A DNA stretch of 64,000 nucleotides from Paenibacillus tuaregi. Its GTDB lineage: Bacteria > Bacillota > Bacilli > Paenibacillales > Paenibacillaceae. The translations under genes were made by a program, and so were the position numbers. The notes beneath the pieces are model-generated. The model searched no databases. It saw only the letters and a program-made list of their open reading frames with translations, and was not told the origin of the DNA. Position 1 is the first letter of the stretch. Every line of letters begins with the position of its first letter. The DNA is taken from contig NZ_LT575476.1 of assembly GCF_900086655.1 (NCBI RefSeq), positions 329,308 through 393,307 of the forward strand, given 5' to 3'. Of this stretch, positions 54,793 through 64,000 are shown piece by piece.

Positions 54793-57700
54793 GACAAGAT
54801 ATCATCATTCTTTGCGACCCGGGATTCCCCGGAGCCAGTCTGCCGGCTGGCCTAAGCGGAAGTGGGGAGGCTGTCCAAGGAGATGACTCAGCTATCCAGG
54901 AGTTAAAGAATTTGGGCACGTTGGTTCATGCGGAGGGGCTGGCTGAAGCTCTTCACGGGCTTGAAGGCGGATGCCTGGTGAACCTGCATGCCCCGTATTT
55001 CCCGAAGTCGGCTTGGCCGGGAATTATCCAATATTTAAGAAGAGGCGGCAATCTGATCAGCATCGGGGGTGCCCCGTTCAAGCATCCGGTTAGAAGAGAG
55101 CAGGGGGCTTGGGTTGTTGAACCGGAACAGACAGCCTACCATCAAGAGCTGTACATCCACGAAGCACTTCAGGTTGACAGTGCACGGGTTCAATCCCTTA
55201 AGTCACTGGATACAATTCCTTTGTTTGAGGGGCTGGAGCCGCTGTTCCGTCCAACAGCGAATACTTGGAATTTGGTGCCGCATACGACCAAGACCAGCGA
55301 TCTGCCGCATCAGATGGGCTCGTCCGGACCCATGAGCACACGGATTTATCCGCTGCTTAAGGGTCTGACGAAGGACAAACGGGAGACCGCTGCTCCTGCC
55401 GTACTGTGGGAGAACACACTTGGCGGATTCGCCGGTTCGCGCTGGCTGTTTGTCAACGTTCCTTTGGAGGATGCGTTCTGGGCCCAGGGAGGCGTGAAGG
55501 CGTTAGCCAAATGGATTTCCTTCACGGCCAAGGGCGTCACCGAAATGTGGATTAAGCCAAACTATGCCTCCTACGAGCCGGGGGAACGGGCCGTGCTTGC
55601 CCTTCAGATTCAGGCTGTCCGGAGTCTACAGGCTGTTGAAGAAGTGAGGGGGGCAGAGACTTACAGAGCACATCAGAGAACGAATAATTCGGATCAAGAA
55701 TCTCTTGCCCAGGAGGCCGGAACTGCCAATGACATCCAGGTCAATTCGGATGCGGCTTCAGCTGGAGCAGGGCCGGAAGTATGGAAGTTCGACATCACCG
55801 TGCAGCACGAGAGCAGCCCGGCTCTAACCTGGTCGGGGCATACTCAGCTTACCGCGGATGAGGAATTCCGCCAGGTGCGGCTTCCCATCCCAATGGATAT
55901 TGAGAGCGGATTCTACCGGGTGGAATGCCGGGCTGAATCCACATCTGGAGAGGTGCGGATTCTTCGGCAGGGCTTCTGGGGCCATGCACCTGAGCTGCTT
56001 GCCGAAGGTGAGCCTGTAACCAGCGGCCGGGACTATTTCATCAAAGACGGACGCCCCCTGCCGGTTGTGGGCATGACCTACATGACCAGTGATGTGGCGC
56101 GGAAGTTCCTTTTCCTCCCGAATCCACAGGTGTGGGATCAGGATATGGCGCAGATGCGTAAAGCCGGCATCAATTGGATCCGGACCGGGATCTGGACCGC
56201 TTACCGGAACATGATGCAGGTGGATGGGCATGTCTCAGAGGACGTGCTGCGCGCGATTGACGCGTTCATTATGACGGCGAAAAAACATGATTTACAGGTG
56301 ACCTTCACCTTTTTCTCCTTTACCCCGGAAACCTGGGAAGGGGTCAATCCGTACCTTGACCCTCAAAGCGTAGAGGCGCAGAAGCGGTTTATCCGCTCCA
56401 TCGTATCGCGTCATACGCACACAACAAATGTAGATTGGGATCTTATTAATGAACCCTCGATGTTCGATCCCGTCCGGATCTTCTCGGACGGGCCAAGCTC
56501 TTGTCATGACCGGTTCGAGCAGAAGGCTTATCAGGACTGGCTTCAAGACCGGCACGGCCGGATTGAGGTGCTTCAGGAGCGCTGGAATATGACACCGGAG
56601 CAGCTGCCTGACTTCCAGTCAGCTCAAATTCCGGAGAGTGCCGAGATTAACTTTAATGTGCAGGATATGCATAAGGCAAAGAAAGGCACACGCTGGCTTG
56701 ACTACTGTCTGTTCTCCATGGAAATGCATAACCGCTGGGCGAAACAGCTGTACAGTACGATTAAGGAGCTGTGCCCAGGCCATATGGTGACCGTCGGGCA
56801 GGATGAGGCGCTGGGCGCCCAGCGCCCATCCCCATTCTTCTATGAGGAGGCGGTGGACTACACTACGGTCCACTCCTGGTGGCTGAATGATTATCTGCTG
56901 TGGGATGGCATCTTCGCTAAAACGGCAAACAAGCCGAACCTGGTTCAGGAGACCGGGATCATGTACGTAGAGACTCCAGACGGACGGGCGAAGCGAAGCG
57001 AACAGGAGCTTCGGAGCCTGCTGGAGCGGAAATATACGTACGCGCTGTCTACTGGGGGAGCAGGAGCCATTCATTGGATATGGAACACGAATTTCTACAT
57101 GGATAACGCTAATGAGTCTCACATTGGAGCACTCCGGGCAGACGGGACAGAGAAGCCGGAGGCAGATGTGTCCTATGACTTCGGTCAGTTCATTGAAGGC
57201 ATACGGGATGTGTTCAAAGACCGCAGGTTGGAAGAAGCCGCAGTGGTCTTTCCTTACTCCAATGATTTCTCCAACCGGAAGCTGGCGTTCGATGCGACGA
57301 CCAAGCTGACCCGAATCTTGGCCTATAGGCTGAAAATTCCATTCCGCGGAGTCTCGGAGTATCATCTGGATGATCTCCGGCAGAACCCGGCGAAGCTGGT
57401 TGTGCTGCCGAGCGCGCACAACTTCGACGATGCGGCGATGGATCAGCTGATCCGCATCGCCGAGGAGACCGGGGCCGTGCTGCTCGCCACGGGCCCGCTA
57501 GGCATTGACGCTTACTGGCGTCCAACCGGCCGCCTGAGCGGACTGCTCGGGCCGCACGAGCTGCGCAACGTGCGCAGGGAGGAAGCGCTTGTGCTGGACG
57601 GCCAAGCGCTGCCGGTCTCGTTCGGCCACCGGCGGATCGCCGAGGTGGCCGCAGAGGCACCCGTTCACGAAGCGCTGGGAAGCTCCGGTGGAGCTTCGGT

Positions 57701-58085
57701 CGTGAACGTGCCTCTGGGCACGGGCGGCGGGCGGCTCATCTGGAGCCCGCTGCCCGTGGAGCTTAGCGAGCGCAGCAGTACTACCGCTGCGCTGTACCGC
57801 TTCGCTGCTGAGGCCGCCGGAGTAGGCCGCGGCCTGGAATGGCTGCGCGGCGGCGAGCTTCCCGGCATCTACGGCCGGAAGCTCAGCTACGCAGACGGGG
57901 CCTTGTTCACCTTCGTGTCCGAGTATGCACTCGACACCGAGGTGGAAGTGAAGGACCCGGATACCGGTTGCACCTATTCGTTCCTGCTGGAGCAGGAGCG
58001 TTCGGTCCTCTTCGCGGTCGATTCCCGCGGTGCACTGCTGGGCGTATACCGCCCAGATGAGGTCAAGATCCAAGTAACTCAATAA
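54789..58085 (+). CDS. Large clan GH-A glycoside hydrolase
   Basis: 1098 aa with no signal peptide. An N-terminal region (about 1-250) includes a glutamine-amidotransferase-like stretch ([31 protein letters not shown]). A beta-sandwich region follows (about 280-420). The TIM barrel (about 430-760) has [13 protein letters not shown] with the acid/base E555 and [10 protein letters not shown] with the nucleophile E721, typical of clan GH-A (beta-galactosidase, beta-mannosidase, GH5-like). The tail has another beta-galactosidase trimerisation-like domain ([20 protein letters not shown]). Which linkage it cuts is not decided; beside GH125 and GH38 a mannose-glycan core (beta-mannoside) is an attractive guess. 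ATGA coupling with GH125 fixes the start at 54789. Confidence 0.85.
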   Translation: MRQDIIILCDPGFPGASLPAGLSGSGEAVQGDDSAIQELKNLGTLVHAEGLAEALHGLEGGCLVNLHAPYFPKSAWPGIIQYLRRGGNLISIGGAPFKHPVRREQGAWVVEPEQTAYHQELYIHEALQVDSARVQSLKSLDTIPLFEGLEPLFRPTANTWNLVPHTTKTSDLPHQMGSSGPMSTRIYPLLKGLTKDKRETAAPAVLWENTLGGFAGSRWLFVNVPLEDAFWAQGGVKALAKWISFTAKGVTEMWIKPNYASYEPGERAVLALQIQAVRSLQAVEEVRGAETYRAHQRTNNSDQESLAQEAGTANDIQVNSDAASAGAGPEVWKFDITVQHESSPALTWSGHTQLTADEEFRQVRLPIPMDIESGFYRVECRAESTSGEVRILRQGFWGHAPELLAEGEPVTSGRDYFIKDGRPLPVVGMTYMTSDVARKFLFLPNPQVWDQDMAQMRKAGINWIRTGIWTAYRNMMQVDGHVSEDVLRAIDAFIMTAKKHDLQVTFTFFSFTPETWEGVNPYLDPQSVEAQKRFIRSIVSRHTHTTNVDWDLINEPSMFDPVRIFSDGPSSCHDRFEQKAYQDWLQDRHGRIEVLQERWNMTPEQLPDFQSAQIPESAEINFNVQDMHKAKKGTRWLDYCLFSMEMHNRWAKQLYSTIKELCPGHMVTVGQDEALGAQRPSPFFYEEAVDYTTVHSWWLNDYLLWDGIFAKTANKPNLVQETGIMYVETPDGRAKRSEQELRSLLERKYTYALSTGGAGAIHWIWNTNFYMDNANESHIGALRADGTEKPEADVSYDFGQFIEGIRDVFKDRRLEEAAVVFPYSNDFSNRKLAFDATTKLTRILAYRLKIPFRGVSEYHLDDLRQNPAKLVVLPSAHNFDDAAMDQLIRIAEETGAVLLATGPLGIDAYWRPTGRLSGLLGPHELRNVRREEALVLDGQALPVSFGHRRIAEVAAEAPVHEALGSSGGASVVNVPLGTGGGRLIWSPLPVELSERSSTTAALYRFAAEAAGVGRGLEWLRGGELPGIYGRKLSYADGALFTFVSEYALDTEVEVKDPDTGCTYSFLLEQERSVLFAVDSRGALLGVYRPDEVKIQVTQ

Positions 58086-58089
58086 AATT

Positions 58090-58773
58090 GCTAGGAAGCA
58101 GCCCCCACGAGGATTCGCACTCAAGCCAAGCGAATCCCGTAGGGAGAGCGCCTCCCCGAACGCAGTAGAAGTAAGACGCTAGGAAGCGGCCCCCACGAGG
58201 ATTCGCACTCAAGCCAAGCGAATCCCGTAGGGAGAGCGCCTCTTCGAACGCAGTAGAAGTAAGACACTAGGAAGCGGCCCCCACGAAGATTCGCACTCAA
58301 GCTAAGCGAATCCCGCAGGGAGAGCGTCTCCCTGAACGCAGTAGAAGTAAGACGCTCGGAAGCAGCCCCCACGAGGATTCGCACTCAAGCCAAGCGAATC
58401 CCGGAGGGAGAGCGTCTCCCCAAACGCAGTAGAAGTAAAACGCTGGGAAGCAACCCCCACGAGGATACGCACTCAAGCCAAGCGAATCCCGCAGGGAAAG
58501 CGCCTCCTTGAACGCAGTAGAAGTAAAACGCTGGGAAGCAGCTCTCACGGGGATTCGCACTCAAGCCAAGCGAATCCCACAGGGAGAGCGTCTCCCCGAA
58601 CGCAGTAGAAGTAAGACGCTGGGAAGCAGCTCTCACGAGGATTTGCACTCAAGCCAAGCGAATCCCACAGGGAGAGCGTCTCCCCAAACGCAGTAGAAGT
58701 AAAACGCTGGGAAGCAGCTCTCACGAGGATACGCACTCAAGCCAAGCGAATCCCACAGGGAGAGCGCCTCCCA
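58090..58773. repeat. 88-bp tandem repeat array, 7.8 units
   Basis: Units start at 58090, 58178, 58266, 58354, 58442, 58530, 58618 and 58706; each is exactly 88 bp, the last breaking off near 58773. A unit begins GCTAGGAAGC (or GCTGGGAAGC), contains GGATTCGC and GCGAATCC arms around ACTCAAGCCAA, then GGGAGAGCG(C/T)CTCC and GAACGCAGTAGAAGTAA. The arms give an 8-bp stem in nearly every unit. 88 is not divisible by three, so a protein repeat is excluded. Two diverged relatives of the centre (AGCGGG-CCCG-AGGG) stand at 58840-58868 and 58951-58979. Confidence 0.97.
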
Positions 58774-59127
58774 GCACAAATGTTCTGCAAGAGGCATTAA
58801 GCAGCAGCCCCCACGCCCCAGGCAGGAGCGCACCAGTAGAGCGGGCCCCGCAGGGGCGGCAAGCGGCTAACCGCACGCCAGCTACCCGGGTGCTCCAAAC
58901 TCTGCGCCGCCCACCAACGGAATCAGGTAACTAAACAACACCGCAAGTTAAGCGGGTCCCGATAGGGACGGCAAGCGATCCACGATCCCAAGCCGATAAG
59001 CTCCGCCTCAGTAACGCCCACATTATTCCCATTTCGGGTGTCCAGAGGGCGAAGCCCTTGGGGCCCTCCCTTGGCTAAGGGAGGGTTTGGGAGGGATCGA
59101 ATTACAAATTTGAGGGAGGTCTTCACC
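58774..59127. other. Leader region before the GH38 gene
   Basis: Holds two ~29-bp diverged repeat relatives (58840, 58951) and an inverted GCCCTCCC-TTGGCTAA-GGGAGGG motif (59070-59092), then GGGAGGGATCG. No open frame with a ribosome binding site was seen until TTG 59128. The inverted motif may act as a hairpin ahead of the gene. Confidence 0.5.
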
Positions 59128-61884
59128 TTGGACCCAAACCATAAACAACGCAAAGCCCATATCATTTCCCATACCCACTGGGACAGGGAATGGTATTTGC
59201 CTTACGAGAAGCACCATGTCCGCCTGGTCCAGTTGATGGATGCGTTGCTGGACAAGCTGGACAGCGGCAGTGAATTCAAGAGCTTTTTCCTGGACGGACA
59301 GACGATTATTCTTGAGGATTACCTTCAGGTGCGGCCGGAGAACCTGCAGCGGCTGCAAAAGCATATTACAGACGGAAGGTTGCTGATCGGACCTTGGTAC
59401 ATTTTGCAGGATGCTTTTCTGACCAGCTCTGAAGCGAATGTGCGCAATATGCAGATCGGACACCAGGATTCTGCCAGATACGGGCAGCCAGCCAAAATCG
59501 GGTATTTCCCGGACACCTTTGGTCTAACAGGCCAAACGCCGCAGCTTATGCAGCAATCTGGCATTAACAACGCCTTTTTCGGACGCGGCGTCAAACCGAC
59601 GGGCTTTAACAACACCGTATCGGAAGGTGAATATGAGTCTTCCTTCTCCGAGCTGATCTGGGAAGGGCCGGATGGCTCTAAGGTGCTTGGCATTCTGTTT
59701 GCGAACTGGTACTCCAACGGAAATGAAGTTCCGGTGGATGAACAGGAAGCCCGCGAGTTTTGGGACCGTAAGCTGGCGGATGCGGAGAAATACGCATCTA
59801 CAGGCGAACTGCTTTATATGAATGGGTGTGACCACCAGCCGGTTCAATTGGATCTGCCGGAGGCGATTGAGACCGCGCGGAAGCTGTATCCGGACACGGA
59901 GTTTATTCATTCCAACTTCCCAGATTATTTGAAGGCGCTGGATGAAGCAGTTGACCAATCCAATCTGTCCACCGTACAAGGTGAACTGAGAAGTCAGCGC
60001 AACGACGGATGGGGAACGCTGGTGAATACGGCTTCCGCCCGGGTCTATCTGAAGCAGATGAATCAGAAAGGCCAGGCTATCCTGGAAAAAGTAGCTGAAC
60101 CGCTTGCCTCCTTCGCCCATGTGCTTGGCAAGGAATATCCGCATCATTTGTTCACCTATGCATGGAAAACCTTGATGCAGAACCACCCGCACGACAGCAT
60201 CTGCGGATGCAGTGTAGATGAGGTGCACCGTGAGATGGTGACGCGCTTTGATAAAAGCCGCCATGTCGCCGAGGCCATTGTTGACGACAGCAAGCAAGTC
60301 ATTGCGGATGCTGTGGATACGACAGTTTTCTCCGCTTATGGGGAGGACCCACTTCCGTTGGTTGTGATGAACACGAGCGGTTGGAGCCGGACGGGCGTTG
60401 TGTGTGTTGAAATTGATGCCGCCCGTCTCTATCTGCGCGATGGTCACGGCTTGGAAGAGACTGCCCGCCGTATGAAGGATGTCGATTTATCCGGTCGGGT
60501 GCTGGTGGATGCTGAGGGACGGGTGCTGGATGCTTCCGTGGAGGATCTGGGCCTGTTATTCGGCTATGATCTGCCTGACGATAAGTTCCGCCAGCCGTAC
60601 ATGTGCCGTAAGGTCAGTCTGACTTTTGAAGCGGAACAAATTCCGGCCCTCGGACTTAAAGCATACGCTTGGGTAAGAAAGCAGGACCTGAAGGGGGCTG
60701 ACACAGCTTCTGTGCCAGAATCTGCACTGCTTCAGGGCGGACGCATTCTGGAGAATGCAAACCTGAAAGTGGAAATTGCGGATGACGGCTCATTCAGCCT
60801 GCACGACAAGCTTAGCGGACGCACCTTCACGGATATGGGGATTTACGAGGACACCGGGGATATCGGGAACGAATATATGTACAAACAGCCAGAAGGCGAG
60901 ACACCGCTGACCACCAAGGGACTTCAAGCCCAGATGACGGTGCTTGAGAACACTCCATACCGTGCAAGTGTAGAGATCAAGCATGAGTGGGCGATACCGG
61001 AGTCGGCGGATGCCCAGCTGGATGAGGAGCAGCGGGAGCTGGTGTATTATCCTGAACGGAAGGCTAAGCGAAGCCGCAGCCTTGTGACGGTTAGCCTTCG
61101 TACCGTTCTGAGCTTGGAGCGGGGAGGCAAAGGTCTGCGGATCGACACCACTATTCAGAATACGGCCAAAGATCACCGGATTCGCGCTCTGTTCCCAACC
61201 GATGTGGCTGCATCCGTGCACCAGGTAGATTCGATGTTTGAAATTGCCCAGCGGGATAACGAGCCGGCGCCGGAATGGCAGAATCCGAGCAATACTCAGC
61301 ATCAGCAGGCATTTGTGGATGTCAGCGGTGAAGGCGCGGGACTTACTGTTGCCAATCTTGGCCTGAATGAATATGAGGTGCTGCGCGATGGACGCAACAC
61401 GATTGCCATCACGCTGCTTCGTTCGGTAGGCGAGCTTGGGGATTGGGGATTGTTCCCGACACCGGAAGCACAGTGCCTTGGTGAGCATACCGCCCAGCTG
61501 GAGCTGATTCCTCACTCTGGAGACGGTCTCAGTACAGGAGCTTACGCGGAGGCATACCAGTTCCAAATTCCGTGGACAGCAGTCCAAACTGAAGTGCATG
61601 GCGGGCCAGTTGAGCCGGTATATGCCCCGTTTGAGTGGGAGAGTGCGCAGCTTGCCTTCTCTTCTCTGAAAATGAATCAGGACACCGGCGATCTCCTGCT
61701 CCGTTGGTATAACATGAGCAAAGACGAGTCCGAGCTCACGCTGAGCTCCAAGATTCCTCAGCAGTATTTTTACAAAACGACGATCTTAGAGGAAGCGGGT
61801 CAGCCGCTTACAGGCAATGTGGCCAATGGGCTGTCTGTTCTCGCAGGTCCATGTGAGATTCTGACTTTGGGTGTGCGGCGATAA
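59128..61884 (+). CDS. GH38 alpha-mannosidase
   Basis: 918-aa zinc-dependent retaining alpha-mannosidase of the bacterial MngB-like type. The start is TTG 59128 (GAGGGAGGT 7 bp upstream); an upstream in-frame GTG/ATG at 59038 lies in the hairpin region. The N-terminal catalytic domain shows HIISHTHWDREWYLP (zinc ligands H17 and D19), YFPDTFGLTGQ with the nucleophile D129, QDAFLTSSEANVRNMQ, and NHPHDSICGCSVDEVHREM. The remainder is the usual beta-sandwich half. No signal peptide, so it works in the cytoplasm, probably with the two hydrolases upstream. The 88-bp array separates them, so it may have its own promoter. Confidence 0.95.
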   Translation: MDPNHKQRKAHIISHTHWDREWYLPYEKHHVRLVQLMDALLDKLDSGSEFKSFFLDGQTIILEDYLQVRPENLQRLQKHITDGRLLIGPWYILQDAFLTSSEANVRNMQIGHQDSARYGQPAKIGYFPDTFGLTGQTPQLMQQSGINNAFFGRGVKPTGFNNTVSEGEYESSFSELIWEGPDGSKVLGILFANWYSNGNEVPVDEQEAREFWDRKLADAEKYASTGELLYMNGCDHQPVQLDLPEAIETARKLYPDTEFIHSNFPDYLKALDEAVDQSNLSTVQGELRSQRNDGWGTLVNTASARVYLKQMNQKGQAILEKVAEPLASFAHVLGKEYPHHLFTYAWKTLMQNHPHDSICGCSVDEVHREMVTRFDKSRHVAEAIVDDSKQVIADAVDTTVFSAYGEDPLPLVVMNTSGWSRTGVVCVEIDAARLYLRDGHGLEETARRMKDVDLSGRVLVDAEGRVLDASVEDLGLLFGYDLPDDKFRQPYMCRKVSLTFEAEQIPALGLKAYAWVRKQDLKGADTASVPESALLQGGRILENANLKVEIADDGSFSLHDKLSGRTFTDMGIYEDTGDIGNEYMYKQPEGETPLTTKGLQAQMTVLENTPYRASVEIKHEWAIPESADAQLDEEQRELVYYPERKAKRSRSLVTVSLRTVLSLERGGKGLRIDTTIQNTAKDHRIRALFPTDVAASVHQVDSMFEIAQRDNEPAPEWQNPSNTQHQQAFVDVSGEGAGLTVANLGLNEYEVLRDGRNTIAITLLRSVGELGDWGLFPTPEAQCLGEHTAQLELIPHSGDGLSTGAYAEAYQFQIPWTAVQTEVHGGPVEPVYAPFEWESAQLAFSSLKMNQDTGDLLLRWYNMSKDESELTLSSKIPQQYFYKTTILEEAGQPLTGNVANGLSVLAGPCEILTLGVRR

Positions 61885-61915
61885 GCTTGCAGCACTGAGG
61901 AAGAATAAATAAGTA

Positions 61916-61949
61916 ACCAAAAAAGGGTGCTCCCGTTATGGGGCACCCT
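61916..61949 (-). terminator. Terminator for the isomerase operon
   Basis: AGGGTGC and GCACCCT around a 12-nt loop; reading the - strand it is followed by TTTTTTGG. It lies about 175 bp past the last - strand gene and 32 bp after GH38, so it may also act weakly on +. Confidence 0.72.
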
Positions 61950-62123
61950 GCTTGAATTGGTCTTGGCGTTAGAATGAATTGTGTTTCGAATGTAATGGTC
62001 TGATCTTATCCTAGCTCCCGTCATCGTACAATTGATCCGTTAAATAATGAAGGAGATCTGGCCTATTTTCAAGGTGGCCTCAAGGCTCTTCTGTACTAAG
62101 CTACAACTCTACTAGTATCTTGA

Positions 62124-62978
62124 TCAAACCTCGTTCCAAATCCGTGCAACATTGTCAAAAGCGATCTTGGTCCCTTTCCGGCATTCCTCCATGCCTTCAT
62201 ACTCAATGGAGATGTACCCGTCATAGCCAGAGTTCTTCACAATCCTGAGAATCTCATACAGGTCCAGATCGCCTTGTCCGGCAATGGCCCCGCGAAGGTA
62301 AGAGCCGCCGACGCTGCGGAACCAGCCTTCTCCCGGGTTGCGGGAGGCCGGGCGGATATAGAAGTCTTTGACATGAACCATGGAGGCGTAAGGAATGTTA
62401 TTCTTCACCGCCGTAATTGGATTCTCGTCCACACACACGAAATTGCCCACATCAAGGGTGGTTTTGAAGTTGGGGCGGTTTACGGCATGAACTACGGACT
62501 GCACACGGTCACTGGCCTGAACATAGTAGCCGTGATTCTCTAGACTGGTTGTGATGCCGTACTGCTTCGCATGGTCGGCAATCCGCTGGCAGGCAGCGGC
62601 CACGCGTCCCAAGTCTTCATTGAACCTTGCGATAGAGGTATCTGTCCGTGCAGCGACATCGTGGCGCATGAGCTTGACGCCAAGCCGGTGTGCCCGGTCC
62701 ACCTCAGCCTTGACCTGCTCGATCTCGACTTCGTATTCTTCCTCGGAGCTTGTTACAAAGTTGGCCCCGATAGCATAGTTGGAAATCGCGATTCCTAGAG
62801 AGGCCGCTTTTTCACGGATTTGATCTTCCAGCTCCGGGTTTTCGAACGTGAAGCCATACGGAACAATCTCAATGTGTTCTGCTCCGATTCCAGCTACCCA
62901 TTCCATAATCTCCAAAATATCCATTTCTCCTGCTTCTAAGGCTTGATACAGGCTGTATGAACTAATTCCCAGTTTCAT
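62124..62978 (-). CDS. Sugar phosphate isomerase/epimerase-like protein 2
   Basis: 284-aa TIM-barrel protein of the xylose isomerase-like (AP endonuclease 2) family. Seen: KLGISSYSLYQALEAGEMDI, IEIVPYGFTF, LGVKLMRHDVAAR, SLENHGYYVQASDRVQSVV with a metal-binding Glu, TLDVGNFVCVD, MVHVKDFYIRP and ISIEYEGMEECRKG with another Glu. Metal ligands E, D, H, E are present. It lies 2 bp after isomerase-like protein 1 and shares its operon, but the two are not close copies. Substrate unknown. Confidence 0.9.
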   Translation of the reverse strand: MKLGISSYSLYQALEAGEMDILEIMEWVAGIGAEHIEIVPYGFTFENPELEDQIREKAASLGIAISNYAIGANFVTSSEEEYEVEIEQVKAEVDRAHRLGVKLMRHDVAARTDTSIARFNEDLGRVAAACQRIADHAKQYGITTSLENHGYYVQASDRVQSVVHAVNRPNFKTTLDVGNFVCVDENPITAVKNNIPYASMVHVKDFYIRPASRNPGEGWFRSVGGSYLRGAIAGQGDLDLYEILRIVKNSGYDGYISIEYEGMEECRKGTKIAFDNVARIWNEV

Positions 62979-62980
62979 GA

Positions 62981-63862
62981 CTATTTCCCCTTATATGACT
63001 TGATAAATGCTACCGCCTTGCGGATGTCTTCTTCCGGATTAGCTCCGACTTCACGCTCGATGGTCAAATAACCTTTGTAGCCGATTTCCTGGAGGGCCGC
63101 GAAATAAGCTGGGAAGTCTACCGTCCCTTCACCCAGCGGGACTTCCTCAAAGGCAGCACCCGATGCGGCCATTTCCGCAATCTTTTCATGGCTCATGGCT
63201 CCATACCCGAGGAACCCATATACATCTCTCGGGTCAACTGGACGCAGCTGCTTGCCGTCCTTCACATGGGTATGTACCACATAGTCTTTAAGCAGCTTTA
63301 CACCCTCAACCGGATCATCACCGGTGACCATAACCATGTTGGCTGGGTCAAAATTAACCGAAACACCGTTGGTGCTGAGCGAGTCGAGGAAGCTCTTCAG
63401 ATGAGCAGAGCGCTCCGGGCCGGTCTCAATGGCGAAGTAGGCGTTCATGCTCTTGGCGTAAACACCGAGTTCTTCACAGGCTCTTTGCATGGAGTCGTAA
63501 ATCCGGCTGCTGGTGTCGTCTGGCACGATTCCGATATGGGTGGTAACCACATTTGTTCCAAGCTCCACAGCCAGATCAAGAATCCGCTTGGATTTCTCGA
63601 TTTTCTCCGGATTGGCGGCTTCATCCTGAAAGCCGTGTCCGGCGAGATCCCCGCACAGCGCGGAGATTTCAAGGCCTAATCCCTCAATATAGCTGCGCAG
63701 CTCCTTGCGTTTGGCGGGGCTGAGGGCCGCCGGGTCCATTTCCCCGGATACGGCATAGATCTGCACACCGTCTGCGCCAACTTCTTTGGCTTTCTTAAGA
63801 CCTTCTGTAACGCCCACGCCAAAGCTGTCGACAATGACACCGATTTTGTTCGTAAAACTCAT
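62981..63862 (-). CDS. Sugar phosphate isomerase/epimerase-like protein 1
   Basis: 293-aa xylose isomerase-like TIM-barrel protein. Seen: KIGVIVDSFGVGVTEGLKKA, GADGVQIYAVSGEM, ISALCGDLAGHGF, VVTTHIGIVPDD, AIETGPERSAHLKSFLDSL (metal-binding Glu), VNFDPANMVMV, VVHTHVKDGKQL and YLTIEREVG. Metal ligands fit a divalent-metal isomerase. It is followed after 2 bp by isomerase-like protein 2 and preceded by a Gfo/Idh/MocA oxidoreductase, a set common in oxidised-sugar (keto-glycoside or inositol-like) catabolism. Confidence 0.9.
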   Translation of the reverse strand: MSFTNKIGVIVDSFGVGVTEGLKKAKEVGADGVQIYAVSGEMDPAALSPAKRKELRSYIEGLGLEISALCGDLAGHGFQDEAANPEKIEKSKRILDLAVELGTNVVTTHIGIVPDDTSSRIYDSMQRACEELGVYAKSMNAYFAIETGPERSAHLKSFLDSLSTNGVSVNFDPANMVMVTGDDPVEGVKLLKDYVVHTHVKDGKQLRPVDPRDVYGFLGYGAMSHEKIAEMAASGAAFEEVPLGEGTVDFPAYFAALQEIGYKGYLTIEREVGANPEEDIRKAVAFIKSYKGK

Positions 63863-63925
63863 TAAGCACCTGCCTCCTTATTGCGTTGAAATAGAATTAG
63901 GGTCTCTTAGAAATTGCCGCCGGAT

Positions 63926-64000
63926 TTAGAAATGAATTTCCCGGCCCTCTGCTGCGGATTGGTAAATTCCGTTCAGAATCTTGATCATTTCCACGCCGTC
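63926..64000 (-). CDS. Gfo/Idh/MocA-family oxidoreductase, C-terminal end only
   Basis: The last 24 codons and stop of a gene entering from the right edge: DGVEMIKILNGIYQSAAEGR, then EIHF and TAA at 63926-63928. The DG...I..L..IY.SA..G..I pattern is the common end of Gfo/Idh/MocA dehydrogenases, which use NAD(P) on sugars or inositols. It ends 63 bp before isomerase-like protein 1, with an AGGAGG-type site for the latter between them, so one operon is likely. The domain core is outside the window. Confidence 0.75.
   Translation of the reverse strand, partial: DGVEMIKILNGIYQSAAEGREIHF

Noticed and set aside
58090-58773. Possible CRISPR array or repetitive protein in the 88-bp region
   Set aside because: Units are contiguous without spacers and 88 is not a multiple of three. 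The ~87-aa frames on the - strand are each three units long and have no ribosome binding site.

Overview
The window looks like the chromosome of a Paenibacillus-type Bacillales bacterium. The evidence is low-to-mid 50s GC by eye, strong AGGAGG-type ribosome binding sites with many TTG starts, a secreted protease ending in SLH repeats, a PBSX-like contractile-tail cluster, a TPP-riboswitch thiC, and glycan-degrading GH38 and GH125 genes. No rRNA, tRNA, CRISPR array, integrase or transposase gene was seen.

Layout. 1-2083 (-): a UvrD/Rep-type helicase cut by the window edge, followed by a degenerate tandem repeat, a promoter, a TPP riboswitch and thiC. 4789-9207: a large M4 metalloprotease with an S-layer anchor. 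9351-13565: a DUF2087 regulator, a small membrane protein, and a histidine kinase whose 3' end overlaps its convergent LuxR-type response regulator. 13834-25402: a one-way contractile tail operon (terminator-like protein, sheath, tube, frameshifted chaperone, tape measure, LysM protein, hub, baseplate, fibre, two small unknowns) with no capsid, terminase, integrase or lysis gene. Two copies of a strongly folded ~180-bp element lie upstream of the kinase and inside the tail operon, between sheath and tube.

25819-32535 (-): a SNF2/SWIM helicase with a thioredoxin-like protein, flanked by A/C-rich simple repeats; then a reductase-alpha/beta-hydrolase fusion controlled by a TetR protein with clear palindromic operators. 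32605-37934: a methyltransferase remnant, a GNAT acetyltransferase, a divergent MarR/SDR pair, YnfA, and LemA coupled to a TPM protein. 38173-42585: an APH-fold kinase coupled to a glycosyltransferase, two small unknown proteins (one next to a Fur box), an FNT channel and a PNPOx-like protein.

42883-49361: a cystine / modified-cysteine uptake and salvage operon (binding lipoprotein, two permeases, ATPase, flavin monooxygenase, M20 amidohydrolase, FAD amine oxidase). The amidohydrolase carries an in-frame amber codon, and two genes appear to begin at ATT or ATC. 49626-51794: a PAS-GGDEF-EAL protein. 53473-61884: three glycoside hydrolases (GH125, a clan GH-A enzyme, GH38), suggesting degradation of mannose-rich glycans. 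An exact 88-bp tandem array of nearly eight units sits before the GH38 gene. 62124-64000 (-): two sugar isomerase-like proteins and the end of a Gfo/Idh/MocA oxidoreductase.

Function calls come from reading motifs and gene order without database searches. Start codons were chosen from visible Shine-Dalgarno spacing and translational coupling.
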